Below, piece by piece: positions 39,001-46,977 of a stretch of 64,000 bases of DNA. The first letter of the stretch is position 1. Every line of letters begins with the position of its first letter. The position numbers were made by a program, and so were the translations under genes. The notes beneath the pieces were generated by a model, which saw nothing but the letters and a program-made list of their open reading frames with translations, was not told the DNA's origin and made no database searches. This DNA comes from a virus, in the IMG/VR virus record IMGVR_UViG_3300032607_000700, positions 1-64,000 of that record; one strand, given 5' to 3'.

Positions 39001-39821
39001 TACCCGTCATTGCCTTCCACCACACCTTCCCTTACTCCCTTTTCTTTACGCTTTGGTACTGGCTTTCCTGCCAAATCTTTATCGCCGATGTAGACACCAT
39101 TCTTGTCATGACTTGCTGGATTCTTTTCAAACGGCTTACCTTTGCGAGCTTCCCGATCTGCTTCTGCTTTCTTAACAGCATCAGCCCAGTAGCCTTCCGT
39201 TACATCTTGAGCAGCAGCTACAGCACTACGGCTTTCTGCCACACCTTCCTTACCTGAATTAGCGTGTGCCTTGGCAGCTTTTTCACTTGTAAAGATTTTA
39301 CGTGAACCAGCCTGATTAGTTGCAACATATGAGCCGTCTTTGGTTTTCTTTACCTCGCCTCTGTGATTACCACGTGCGTCCCGTGCGCTATCTGTAGTTG
39401 GATCCAAGCCTTCCGCCACACCTTGCTTATACAATGCTAGTCGCTTCTTCTCGTGAGTAATACTTTGTTGGATAGCATCTTGATCAGCATTGGGGCGATC
39501 TAGTTGTGCTTGTAATCTTTCTATAGCGGCTCGGATAGCATCTACATCCTTTTGATCACGCTTGCTCAAGCCCTCCGCTATACCTTGCTGCATATCTCGC
39601 TTGACTGCACGAGCAACATCTTGTGCCAGAGCACTGGGATTGCTATCTCCACCGTAGTTCAACACATCTACGATTGCTGCATGGATTGTACGTTGGTCGG
39701 CTCGGCGTGCCAAGTTGGGATATATCATTTCAAATTCAGCATATACTTGGTTTGCTAAATCTTCTTCATCGTAGCCTTCGACGATTGTGGGTTTGCGATT
39801 GAAAAGGTTGTCAATGATCAT
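36036..39821 (-). CDS. 1261-residue head-associated polyprotein with 13 VAE|G-type linkers
   Basis: The protein is a chain of unlike modules separated by the linker (K/E)QGVAEG. Site-like tripeptides end at residues 15, 83, 137, 196, 209, 269, 428, 511, 821, 993, 1136, 1183 and 1245 (IVE, IAE, VAE, VTE, VVE, MTE, MAE, MSE), each followed by Gly or Ser. These match the hydrophobic-x-Glu rule of the T4 prohead protease. Modules 270-430 and 994-1137 are near duplicates (NDGYD, DEYMNLQSGDYVRD, GQPDDRRVRIEDKDGRGW). Residues about 600-760 look GNAT-like (NEYRGTGLGQNLYGVAMKLL). I infer a precursor cut into about 14 peptides in the head. Confidence 0.8.
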   Translation of the reverse strand: MIIDNLFNRKPTIVEGYDEEDLANQVYAEFEMIYPNLARRADQRTIHAAIVDVLNYGGDSNPSALAQDVARAVKRDMQQGIAEGLSKRDQKDVDAIRAAIERLQAQLDRPNADQDAIQQSITHEKKRLALYKQGVAEGLDPTTDSARDARGNHRGEVKKTKDGSYVATNQAGSRKIFTSEKAAKAHANSGKEGVAESRSAVAAAQDVTEGYWADAVKKAEADREARKGKPFEKNPASHDKNGVYIGDKDLAGKPVPKRKEKGVREGVVEGNDGYDAESTRDEYMNLQSGDYVRDTQDSSGEVFIMRGQPDDRRVRIEDKDGRGWNIAPYRLVAVDPDDAAIGHYFNLEEVKKFRTAYGWAGGSNEPRSAHAKEVAANRKEYDKRLGNFEPADQMFGVAKLIKDIAMSDASPEHKKVAIDALNKQGVAEGSRNDDEYGPAARDAWLQQQAYEKEYNKKPVVSAGAKIKIPTEDGITMQDIRLMAGEGKLTKKTVLQAIAVIRKQRRQQGMTEGSVDQLPTRGADYSNYDTDHLKIMLRPGVLHRNEARFKALIRKELHKREQQSDAQDQTKEKIQEIQRTPGDKEGLSTKSQNYGKETLSKIKMLPGSQRFGYTAGEAGRAGSFLTGADYIIELFDVKHPDDGLRKAGFLSLRSVPWFPIKNSYQVANVGLDNEYRGTGLGQNLYGVAMKLLGMTIVADETQTPQARSSWLRLSQVPGVSINGFTSVFSDEWALRNNRREIYDDSAARLIGLLLKAGGQEIGKKSDFVYVSFPVGANADQNELQSIQKGISIYSARHPEDGGPQHGLYARWGGPVREQGVAEGSLEELANTSLKVKEPKDFVNTNDRKQVTYKVMKFKSGKDTYLINFTVKGAPAFGKKQNWNAVNVSFGVREEQDDYSFGDEINTDLTAKNKNQFLIYSTVINAVRKFITEYNTEIDEIIMQGAGERQEAIYQRFFQSAGKYFPGWHHDGKHSLVRDVPRHTGKKVKEQGVAEGNDGYDDESTRDEYMNLQSGDYVRDSQDSSGEVFIMRGQPDDRRVRIEDKDGRGWNIAPYRLIAVDPEDAAIGHYFNDINEASAHAKQVAAKRKEYDKRLGNFEPTDDMVGTAKMIKDIAMSTASPEHKKAAIDALNKKGVAEGSRRKKKKTSRSLGRYFFPGYGYYGSGEPGGSGDGGGGESINRDMAEGKPREKEADYGADYQDMVSRVKKLAGMGPLKTVYDPVKRVYKNVPQAEQPKKPNTGSNTMSESRVKRQALIAQMLNGQ

Positions 39822-39822
39822 A

Positions 39823-40488
39823 TTATGCTTCTTCTAAGTAGTCTTGGCTGGGATCTTGCGATAATGAACGACGATGTGCTTGAAACATCTCTACTGCTAT
39901 TTCAGCTTCATCTAAGTCTCTGAACCGGCTGGGCAATATACGGCCTTGATAGTGAATTTCAAACCCACGACGTTGATCTCCGTAACACTCTAGACATGAG
40001 CCATCTTCTAGTGTGATTGTTTTCACAGGGCCAGATTCGCCTACACTCACTGGGCTCATCATGGCAGTACCTGACATCATTGGCTCTTGAGATTCTTCTT
40101 GTGCGTTTTCTTCGTCATATTGGTCTTGATCGTCGGCCTTGGCAGGATTCTTGTCTTGAATTTCTTGCTTGGCTTTTTGTTCTAGTTTGTCTAGATATTG
40201 TGTAAGATCCTTCTTGACCTTGCTTAACATGTCCTCGTCAATCGCAGCCATGCGTTCTGCTAATGCACCACCAACCGGCTGAACCGAATCACCAACCATG
40301 TTTTTACCCAGGGGTTTCTTTTGATTGTTGCTGCCTAGCACTGGTGATACGTTTTCAGGCTTGAACAATGCAGGCAGTTGCGGTACTGACTGTTGTTGTT
40401 TGTTTAGCCCTTTTTTTACCGAGACAGGAGTAATGTCTGACTCAATCACGGCCAGGCGTTTTAGTATGTTTGCAATGTCATTGCTCAT
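39823..40488 (-). CDS. Unknown 221-residue protein next to the polyprotein
   Basis: The N terminus MSNDIANILKRLAVIESDIT is followed by a Pro/Gln-rich stretch (QQQSVPQLPALFKPENVSPV) and a C-terminal beta-rich domain (LECYGDQRRGFEIHYQGR). I recall similar proteins in uncultured T4-like phages but no named family. VIE|S near residue 16 is again protease-site-like. One base separates its stop from the polyprotein ATG. Confidence 0.6.
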   Translation of the reverse strand: MSNDIANILKRLAVIESDITPVSVKKGLNKQQQSVPQLPALFKPENVSPVLGSNNQKKPLGKNMVGDSVQPVGGALAERMAAIDEDMLSKVKKDLTQYLDKLEQKAKQEIQDKNPAKADDQDQYDEENAQEESQEPMMSGTAMMSPVSVGESGPVKTITLEDGSCLECYGDQRRGFEIHYQGRILPSRFRDLDEAEIAVEMFQAHRRSLSQDPSQDYLEEA

Positions 40489-40925
40489 GCTCGTTCAACT
40501 TTCAAATAACTATTCAGTTGCCAACGATACTTGCCATGAGCACTGAGTCGTTCTGCAATAAAGTTAGCAATACCTTGTTCATTTTCTTCGTTGGCTACTG
40601 CAAAGCAAACATCCAGTAAATCTAACATTTGATTGTTGTTGGCGTACAATTCTTCCAACATCAATTGAGCACGTGGGATTTTGATTTGTCCGGCAATCTC
40701 TGTGAGTTCACTGTAACGCTCTAGACTTCCCGGAGCATATTCTCCCAGGTAGCGAATGTATTCTGCTGTGGGATCTAATGCAGAATACGCATCTTCGTAG
40801 ATTTTTTGAAAGAATTTGTGCAGTTGTCCAAAGTCCGACCCCTCCACATTCCAGTGAAACTGGTGTGCTTTTAAGTAATAGGCAAAATTAGTTGCCAGGA
40901 GTGTTTTTAAATTGTCCGCGAGCAT
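40485..40925 (-). CDS. Dps-like ferritin-fold protein
   Basis: The pattern YYLKAHQFHWNVEGSDFGQLHKFF followed, 25 residues on, by ALDPTAEYIRYLGE (written here in parts; the first stretch spans residues 16-39) gives the Dps ferroxidase His, Asp and Glu. Length 146 is slightly short. Dps proteins bind DNA and oxidise iron. AAAGGA precedes the ATG. In this late region it might be packaged or protect DNA from oxidants; that is inference. Confidence 0.8.
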   Translation of the reverse strand: MLADNLKTLLATNFAYYLKAHQFHWNVEGSDFGQLHKFFQKIYEDAYSALDPTAEYIRYLGEYAPGSLERYSELTEIAGQIKIPRAQLMLEELYANNNQMLDLLDVCFAVANEENEQGIANFIAERLSAHGKYRWQLNSYLKVERA

Positions 40926-41100
40926 GCTTGTTCCTTTTGTATTCCTTAGGCGTATTAGGCGTTAGGTCCGTTGTGTATTTACCACTCAGCATAGAACCGC
41001 CTTGTCTTGTTTGCATACCCATTGGTTGAACTAACACTGCCATAGATCCAGTGCTGGAGCTGCCCACACTTGCATCTTCCATTATTTCATGTACTTTCAT
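40888..41100 (-). CDS. 70-residue protein with capsid-targeting-like start
   Basis: AAGGATAAAA precedes the ATG. The start MKVHEIMED fits the M-K/R-x-x-E-x-I/L-x-E pattern of the following genes, with predicted cleavage after IME. The rest is Gly/Ser- and Lys-rich and looks disordered (SMLSGKYTTDLTPNTPKEY). It overlaps the Dps-like gene by 38 bases. Confidence 0.6.
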   Translation of the reverse strand: MKVHEIMEDASVGSSSTGSMAVLVQPMGMQTRQGGSMLSGKYTTDLTPNTPKEYKRNKHARGQFKNTPGN

Positions 41101-41112
41101 TTTTTATCCTTG

Positions 41113-41385
41113 TTAATCAGCAGTAACTGCTCGGTGTACACGATGTCTTGACGCAGGACTTAAAAGATGATTGTCATCAGTTTCTGGTTCATATCCACCA
41201 TAACGACTTGGGTCAGCATGATGTTTAATTCCAGTTTTGAGTTTTAGTATCCTGCCCATTCGAACTTGAGTGTTGTCTGGTGGAGAATTTGGACCACTGT
41301 TAGCATTACCAGCTTCTTCAACGTCCTTTTCGCCCAAGAATCCCATGCCTTCGCGTGGGTGATCAAATAATTCGTATATCAACAT
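41113..41385 (-). CDS. Unknown 90-residue protein
   Basis: The start MLIYELFDHPREGMGF at 41385 has no clear SD. The body is polar with many Asn, Pro and His (NANSGPNSPPDNTQVRMG). The N terminus is a weak variant of the capsid-targeting pattern. Function unknown. Confidence 0.5.
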   Translation of the reverse strand: MLIYELFDHPREGMGFLGEKDVEEAGNANSGPNSPPDNTQVRMGRILKLKTGIKHHADPSRYGGYEPETDDNHLLSPASRHRVHRAVTAD

Positions 41386-41449
41386 GATAGCATGCCAGTC
41401 ACGGACCAATTGATTGTTGCAGTCATTGTCATATACTTTGTGAAATCTG

Positions 41450-42094
41450 TTATGCCGTTTGTGTGGCAGGAGCCAATGCTGCGGCTAGGGCCATGCGTCT
41501 TTGTCTATCTGCGCCTGAACTTCGTTCATAGAATTGATCTACAATGGCAGCAGCATCGTTGGAGGTTTTTGCACTTTTCAATCTTCGCCCGGCGTTTGCT
41601 TCTGTGTTGTTCAATTCCCACTGCACAAACTCCAATTGGTCTTGCAAGCTAGACCCTTGTAATGGTTTACGCATCTCTTTAGCAAAATCTTGTTGTCGTG
41701 ATCCGCGCCACTGTGCAATACCATATGCTTGCTCGCCGGGATTTAGTGCAGCAGGATTTAAATTTGGTGTTGATTCTGCTTGTAGGTTGGCCACTAGACC
41801 GGCAGCTTGTTCAGGCGACCATCCTTGTTGCATAAAGTAGTTTAGGGCAATTTTTGCATTGCCCGATGCGCCACCACCTGCGTTATTGGATGGTCTAGAC
41901 GCACCAGATCCAGGCAAACGTATACGAGATCCTGGCTGAATATCATTAGCATTAGCCAACTGTGGATTTTGCCACATGATGCCATCTACGGTGGTATCGT
42001 AGGACTTGGCTATGCCGGGCAAGGAATCTCCAGATCTCACGGTATAGATATTACTAGAGCTGATGGCTTCGGACAAGAACTCAAATAACTTCAT
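41450..42094 (-). CDS. LysM plus phage-lysozyme-like protein with capsid-targeting start
   Basis: The start MKLFEFLSEA gives a predicted cut after LSE. Residues about 17-60 are a LysM domain (YTVRSGDSLPGIAKSYDTT, PGSRIRLP). After a Gly/Ser linker, residues about 80-214 match the phage tail lysozyme type (GWSPEQAAGLVANLQAEST, NPGEQAYGIAQWRGSRQQ) with a catalytic Glu in LQAES. It would cleave peptidoglycan, possibly carried in the virion to open the wall at entry. Confidence 0.8.
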   Translation of the reverse strand: MKLFEFLSEAISSSNIYTVRSGDSLPGIAKSYDTTVDGIMWQNPQLANANDIQPGSRIRLPGSGASRPSNNAGGGASGNAKIALNYFMQQGWSPEQAAGLVANLQAESTPNLNPAALNPGEQAYGIAQWRGSRQQDFAKEMRKPLQGSSLQDQLEFVQWELNNTEANAGRRLKSAKTSNDAAAIVDQFYERSSGADRQRRMALAAALAPATQTA

Positions 42095-42095
42095 G

Positions 42096-43253
42096 TTATT
42101 CTTTTAGCATGTTTGATAAACGACGCATCAGATCTACACTTTCTGCAAATGTTCCAGGTGCGTTTCTGCTTTCAGCCGCTGGTGTATCTGATATTGTACC
42201 TGCTCCCGGGAACGGTGTCTTGCCAGGTAATGGTTTTGCAGGAGTAGCTGCCGCTCCTTTGCCAGCCAACGCAGCCTTTTCGGCTTGTAAGGTAGCAATG
42301 TACCTTGCATTTGGCGGCAATTTGGGATCTGAAGTTTTACTAAATCTAGCAATTTCTCGGTCATATTCTTGCGGCGTTTTGTATCTAGGCGGTTTTCCTG
42401 CAGGTAATGAAGCCTGGCCTGCCGCTGCTGTTGGAAAAAATTGCTTCATTGCTGCTTGTGTAGCCGGGCCCATAATACCGTCTGATTTAATCTTTGCACC
42501 GGCTGCAATTAGCTCATCCTGTAATGCTTTTATTTTAGGATCTGATCCTGCTTTAGGCGCTGCGGCACCTGTCGGCGCGGTCTGTGTACCAGCTTGTAGT
42601 CGTGCATCTGTTGGATTAGAGGCTGGTGCTGGTGCTGTTGCTGCCGGTGCTACCGGAGCACCATCTCTTTCAGCATCAGCCGCCGCTGAATTTGGTGCCG
42701 CCGCTGGTGCCGCTGGTGCTACCGGAGCACCATCTCTTTCAGCATCAGCCGCCGCTGAATTTGGTGCCGCCGCTATAGGGCCTGGGTTTAATGCTGTAGG
42801 CGGTGTCACTGGTGAAGTTGTAGCCGCCGCCGCCGACTGTTCTGCCGATGTCGTTGATGCCTGCGCACCTGCTCCCAGTTCAGCTTCAGCTCGTCGAACG
42901 GCTGCTATATTGGCAGCTAGTTGTGCCTGTGCGCTGGTAGGCGGTGGATTTACAGGCTGTCCAGCTCCAGCTTGGACAGGATTACGCGAACCATCTTGAA
43001 CAGGATTACCCGAACCATCTGTCACCGTTAAAGGCTTAATCGGTGCGCCTGCAGGTAAAGTTCCACCAGCTGCTGTTTTTCCTTTATTAGGTAATCTGTT
43101 AAGAATAAACTGATCACTCAGATCGGGTTGTTGGCCGTCTTTGGTTAGTGCTTGTTGATCCGTTGGTGTTAATGCTGCAAATCTAGCAGCGTCTGCGCCA
43201 GTGTATGGATTGGCAATTGGCGCAGCTTCTCTTAAAAATTCTATTGATCTCAT
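42096..43253 (-). CDS. Peptidoglycan-binding-like, Ala/Pro-rich protein with capsid-targeting start
   Basis: AGGAAC precedes ATG 43253. The start MRSIEFLREA gives LRE as the site. A long Ala/Pro/Thr-rich linker contains a perfect DNA tandem repeat. Then KIKALQDELIAAGAKIKSDG with IMGPATQAAMKQF is a PG_binding_1-type domain. The C terminus has another FAE|S site followed by VDLMRRLSNMLKE. Upstream, AATAAATA at 43283-43290 resembles a late promoter. Confidence 0.7.
   Translation of the reverse strand: MRSIEFLREAAPIANPYTGADAARFAALTPTDQQALTKDGQQPDLSDQFILNRLPNKGKTAAGGTLPAGAPIKPLTVTDGSGNPVQDGSRNPVQAGAGQPVNPPPTSAQAQLAANIAAVRRAEAELGAGAQASTTSAEQSAAAATTSPVTPPTALNPGPIAAAPNSAAADAERDGAPVAPAAPAAAPNSAAADAERDGAPVAPAATAPAPASNPTDARLQAGTQTAPTGAAAPKAGSDPKIKALQDELIAAGAKIKSDGIMGPATQAAMKQFFPTAAAGQASLPAGKPPRYKTPQEYDREIARFSKTSDPKLPPNARYIATLQAEKAALAGKGAAATPAKPLPGKTPFPGAGTISDTPAAESRNAPGTFAESVDLMRRLSNMLKE
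42646..42774 (-). repeat. Tandem duplication in the Ala/Pro-rich gene
   Basis: A 60-base unit (42646-42705) recurs at 42715-42774 with a period of 69 bases. It encodes the repeated GAPVAPAA...NSAAADAERD segment. The near identity points to a recent slippage event. Confidence 0.8.
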
Positions 43254-43290
43254 GTGATGTTCCTTTATGGATGATCTACGTTTATTTATT

Positions 43291-43491
43291 CTATTTGCCC
43301 TGTGCTGCCAATCTTGCGCCATTGTTAAAACTGTTGCTGTGACTGGCAGCATTCTTGTTGCCACGAGCTTTTGACCACGCATACCCAGCTCTATGGCCAG
43401 AACAATCTTTGGTGCAAGGACTGCCTAGGAACGTAAGTTCATCTAGTGCTTGCTGCGGCTGTTTATTACGAGTAAATTCTCTTGCTCTCAT
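43291..43491 (-). CDS. 66-residue Cys-containing protein
   Basis: The start MRAREFTRNKQPQQALDEL shares the M-R-x-x-E-F opening but lacks the Glu cleavage site. The core GSPCTKDCSGHRAGYAWS and SHSNSFNNGAR recalls a small family seen in phages and bacteria. It ends in TAG, rare in this window. Confidence 0.6.
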   Translation of the reverse strand: MRAREFTRNKQPQQALDELTFLGSPCTKDCSGHRAGYAWSKARGNKNAASHSNSFNNGARLAAQGK

Positions 43492-43967
43492 TTGGCATCC
43501 CCAAAGATTGGCCCACTAACATACTGACCATTTTGACTCAATACACCATTGCGTAGATTCTTGATGATACCGTCGGTGATGTCTCTACGGCGAAAGTGTG
43601 GCAAAAAGATATGAACCTCTACTGGTCGATCACCTTGCTCGCCTAGTATAGCATACATTCTGTGACGTCCGTCATGATCACGTACCTTGGCTTCCAAACT
43701 AAAGTCATCATTTTCCCAAGATTCGGGCACAACCACAGTCAAGAATGGCGCACCAAACCCTGGATCGTTGATCTGTCGGCGTAGATTTTGTATGGTTTCT
43801 TTTTCGTCAGCAGCATCAGCGTCCAAGGGCAAGCTGAGTTTGAGAAATGTGCTGGGTCGCATGACTGTGCGTATACCAAAGTAATCTACATCAGCATTGT
43901 GCGGAACAGCACCCAGACCTTGTTGGTTGTCTATCTTTAGTTCAGTTATGAATTCGCTTGATCTCAT
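43488..43967 (-). CDS. ParB/DGRHR-motif-like protein with capsid-targeting start
   Basis: The start MRSSEFITEL gives ITE as the predicted cut. The body RPSTFLKLSLPLDADA and KVRDHDGRHRMYAILGEQG resembles ParB-like nucleases or nucleotide-binding proteins, where D-G-R-H-R is the signature. Activity unknown. It overlaps both neighbours by four bases. Confidence 0.65.
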   Translation of the reverse strand: MRSSEFITELKIDNQQGLGAVPHNADVDYFGIRTVMRPSTFLKLSLPLDADAADEKETIQNLRRQINDPGFGAPFLTVVVPESWENDDFSLEAKVRDHDGRHRMYAILGEQGDRPVEVHIFLPHFRRRDITDGIIKNLRNGVLSQNGQYVSGPIFGDAK

Positions 43968-44167
43968 GTGTCTATCCTATGCACATTGGTCACTATGCTG
44001 TCTTTGCCGTATTGAGCTTGCAGCAATAATCGTGCCATGGCAGGTGATTTGGCAAATATAGCCACGTCTATGCTGGTGGTATAAGAGGGATTTTTCACAC
44101 GCACAGACGCACTGTACACATGAAATCCAGGCAGTAGTTCTTCACAAAGGAATTCTGTTGCTCTCAT
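43964..44167 (-). CDS. 67-residue protein with capsid-targeting start
   Basis: ATG 44167 overlaps the upstream stop. The start MRATEFLCEEL has LCE as the site. The remainder (GFHVYSASVRVKNPSYTTSI and AKSPAMARLLLQAQYG) looks like a small alpha/beta domain. Function unknown. Confidence 0.65.
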   Translation of the reverse strand: MRATEFLCEELLPGFHVYSASVRVKNPSYTTSIDVAIFAKSPAMARLLLQAQYGKDSIVTNVHRIDT

Positions 44168-45840
44168 CAGCAGTTCCACTTTCTCAACGCTAATGCTTTG
44201 CGAGTGGGTTTGCCATTGGGTTTTTTCATTGGACCCTTGACTCCGCCCATTCTGGCACAGAATGATTTACGACGTTTGGCTGCTTTTGATCCTGGTTTGA
44301 GTTTGCTGGGCTTGGTGGTCACTGCCATCTGTAATTTTGAGCCAGGATTCTCTCTGCGATAGCTAGCAACACCTTTGGCATTGAGCCCGCCCTTTTTACT
44401 CTTGCCTGCGCTTCTACGCCAAGCTGCTGTTTCAAACAGTTCGTGATCGTCTACTGATTCAAAGTCTTCCCAAATTACATCAGCATCAACACCGTGTGCC
44501 TCAGCCAGTTCCATTACCATTTCTTCAATAAGATCAAACTGTTGATCAGAGTCAAGATCTTCTGTGATTGACTCCTTGGGCACACAGTCAGGGACCATTC
44601 TCCCTCCTTTGTTTTTCATACCAATTTGTTTGTGTGTGTCCCAGCAGGCTTCTTCTAAATCTATACTCTCGTCAGTTTTTTTGGTAGCATTTATATATTT
44701 TCTATACACTGCCGCTGCCTCAGATTTTCCTGCAGCCTTGGCACGTTGTTCCATTGCCACAGCGGCTTGGATCTTGTGTGCGTGACTACGACCACTATTA
44801 CGAATCTTTAACACACTGGCTCTGGCATCTCCTTCTGTGGCAAATTTCAAACCAGTAATAGTGCCGTTGGGATTTTCATCTGTGTACAAGTCGCTATGCT
44901 TTTTACTATTGGCAGATTGTCCTGCTTTTCTTGGGATACGTTTGTTTTCCGTTACATTTGGCTTGAAGGACTGTGAGTTGTCTTGAACCTTGGACTTGCG
45001 CTGTTTGCGATAGTAAGTATTAGCAGGGTCAGTGTCATGACTTTGATCTGGCCACCATTCAATTGTGAATATCTTTCCATTTTCAAAATCATCATGCATA
45101 CTCATGATTCTTTGTTCGTACTCGTCTCGACTAGGAGATGTTCGTCCTGCAACCACATCCATTACAAAGTTCAAAGTAACAGCATTGGCAGCAAGACTAG
45201 CGCATCTGGCACCAACCTCATTCTTAAGATGATCAATCAGTATGCTTTCACTGCAATCTGCCAACGCAGAACTCAGTCTATGAGGCACCCGTAGATCAAT
45301 GTAACTGTAGCAATAGTCATAGTGCGGAGACGGGCTGATATGCATCACATACTCGTCTTTTATTTCGATGCGTTTGAATCCATCAAGATCATGCCACATG
45401 GCAATATCCTTTGTGGCATCATGCGGATCACCAAAAGTCTTGGTCAAATGCCAAGCATACTGTGCCGGTACACGATTGCGCCATGAGCGCAACAGGTCTA
45501 AAATGTTAGGCTGGCTTTTTTCAGCATCAGTTGCGTCTTCGTTGGTATTCTTCACACAGTTAGGATATGTTTTGCCAAACATCTTTTTATTACCTTCTTT
45601 GTGATAGCCTTTCCAACATGCTTCATCTAAATTTTTATGATCCCTGTGTGTTTGACACATACCACAATCAGGGCATGTCATTTCTTCGTCAATACTTTCA
45701 TTGCGTTTTCTCTTGCCAGCACAATGAGCCTTTTGACTGAATCCCTTGGGGTGAGAGCAGTTGATACTACTTTTGTATTTTTGGCTCCACTTTTCATCCA
45801 AGTGACGCATATTTTCTGTGATAAATTCATGGCTTTTCAT
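44167..45840 (-). CDS. 557-residue multi-module protein with capsid-targeting start
   Basis: The start MKSHEFITEN gives ITE as the cut site. Modules: a Cys/His region (MTCPDCGMCQTHRDH, ACWKGYHKEGNKKMFG), a central domain around residues 110-280, then repeats of basic peptides with internal sites NVTE|N and SITE|D. The C terminus SFCARMGGVKGPMKKPNGKP then RKALALRKWNC is a module common in uncultured phages and of unknown role. The basic, Cys-rich composition suggests DNA contact inside the head (inference). Confidence 0.65.
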   Translation of the reverse strand: MKSHEFITENMRHLDEKWSQKYKSSINCSHPKGFSQKAHCAGKRKRNESIDEEMTCPDCGMCQTHRDHKNLDEACWKGYHKEGNKKMFGKTYPNCVKNTNEDATDAEKSQPNILDLLRSWRNRVPAQYAWHLTKTFGDPHDATKDIAMWHDLDGFKRIEIKDEYVMHISPSPHYDYCYSYIDLRVPHRLSSALADCSESILIDHLKNEVGARCASLAANAVTLNFVMDVVAGRTSPSRDEYEQRIMSMHDDFENGKIFTIEWWPDQSHDTDPANTYYRKQRKSKVQDNSQSFKPNVTENKRIPRKAGQSANSKKHSDLYTDENPNGTITGLKFATEGDARASVLKIRNSGRSHAHKIQAAVAMEQRAKAAGKSEAAAVYRKYINATKKTDESIDLEEACWDTHKQIGMKNKGGRMVPDCVPKESITEDLDSDQQFDLIEEMVMELAEAHGVDADVIWEDFESVDDHELFETAAWRRSAGKSKKGGLNAKGVASYRRENPGSKLQMAVTTKPSKLKPGSKAAKRRKSFCARMGGVKGPMKKPNGKPTRKALALRKWNC

Positions 45841-46544
45841 TTGTTCACCTTGCTCATTGTGTTTTTTGTAGTCTTGCCCTGCACCGCAGTGGTGCGAGCA
45901 GGATCGGGTGCAGAATCAGTACTGGCTGCTGGTATATACTGATTGATTGATCTGCGAGTGAGATCACCCAACACACCATCCACATCCAGATTGGCACCAA
46001 ACTTGGTATTCAGCATGTGTTGCAGTCGCCGCACCAGGGCAGATGGTAGACCGTTGCTTTCGGTCACAGCACTTTCGCTCTTGTTGCCGTAGTTGGCAGC
46101 ACCTTTCTTACGACATTGCACCAGGCGGCCCGAAGCATAGGCTGAAGGCCATACTTTAGCCGACGCCTTGACCTTGTAGTAACAAGCATCTTTCTTTTCC
46201 GCAATCATGTGTATGGGATACATGGCTTGGCCACAATGCGGGCATGATTCATGATTTTCGTTGGTCTTTTTTTTGGTGGCCACATTGATAGCAGCACCCT
46301 GACGATTGGCATTGGGATCTTCGCGGCGTTTTCTTGATGCAGCTGACGCTCGTCCTTTTTTGCCCAGAGCATGAGCCTTGGCCTGCGGCAAACACTTGGG
46401 CTTGCCTTCTGATTCAGAGCCACGAGCACAATCACCTCGGATCTTGCCGTCGGGACCAAATCTCACCCATTTTTGTTTGAACCAGTCTCGTAGATTTTCT
46501 TCCAACTGCTGCTGGTGTTCTGTGATAAATTCATGCGATTTCAT
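45837..46544 (-). CDS. 235-residue Cys-rich protein with capsid-targeting start
   Basis: The start MKSHEFITEH is identical to the previous protein over nine residues, although the bodies differ. Modules: WVRFGPDGKIR with DCARG, a basic segment (KKGRASAASRKRREDPNANR), a zinc-ribbon-like CPHCGQAM, ACYYKVKASAKVWPSAYASG, a VTE|S site and a peptidoglycan-binding-like end (DVDGVLGDLTRRSINQY). Function unknown. Confidence 0.65.
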   Translation of the reverse strand: MKSHEFITEHQQQLEENLRDWFKQKWVRFGPDGKIRGDCARGSESEGKPKCLPQAKAHALGKKGRASAASRKRREDPNANRQGAAINVATKKKTNENHESCPHCGQAMYPIHMIAEKKDACYYKVKASAKVWPSAYASGRLVQCRKKGAANYGNKSESAVTESNGLPSALVRRLQHMLNTKFGANLDVDGVLGDLTRRSINQYIPAASTDSAPDPARTTAVQGKTTKNTMSKVNK

Positions 46545-46973
46545 TTACATCACCTTCTTTCCACGATCTTTTTCAGTGATAGGCCCGCCCACTACCCAGG
46601 CCGCACATGTTCTTGTGCCAGCACACTTGAAATGTAAAAAGTTACAATACCCTAGATCTGAAAGATTTATTGTGGCAGCAGCATCTATGTGGGACTCGCT
46701 ACCTCGGATGCCAGACTCAATGCACTTCCGCATGCTGTTGCTGGCATCAAATGCAGCACAGTTGCCGCACATCATGGTTTTTACTATTTTTTCTGGCACA
46801 GCCCAACGACCAGCTGCACCTCGCCAGTAATCCCCTGGCTCTAAAGGATTTGCTGGACCATAGTGATAATCATCTATAGCTGCTTGACGATTTTTGAGAT
46901 TTAGCTCAATGTCGTGAGTGACCACTGGGCACCCTTTTTCCATTGCTTCAACAAGTCTGATAAAACTTTTCAT
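46545..46973 (-). CDS. 142-residue Cys-motif protein with capsid-targeting-like start
   Basis: The start MKSFIRLVEAME offers LVE as the site. Cys residues in MMCGNCAAFD, GYCNFLHFKCAG and TRTCAAW form a set of six that could bind zinc or an iron-sulfur cluster. Function unknown. Confidence 0.6.
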   Translation of the reverse strand: MKSFIRLVEAMEKGCPVVTHDIELNLKNRQAAIDDYHYGPANPLEPGDYWRGAAGRWAVPEKIVKTMMCGNCAAFDASNSMRKCIESGIRGSESHIDAAATINLSDLGYCNFLHFKCAGTRTCAAWVVGGPITEKDRGKKVM

Positions 46974-46977
46974 ATGC

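Noticed and set aside
36036-39821. Regularly repeated 18-20 base units that could suggest a CRISPR array
   Set aside because: Spacing is hundreds of bases and uneven, and the repeats encode an in-frame protein linker.
42109-42999. 296-residue plus-strand ORF
   Set aside because: It is the antisense shadow of the Ala/Pro-rich minus-strand gene, with low-complexity composition and no RBS.
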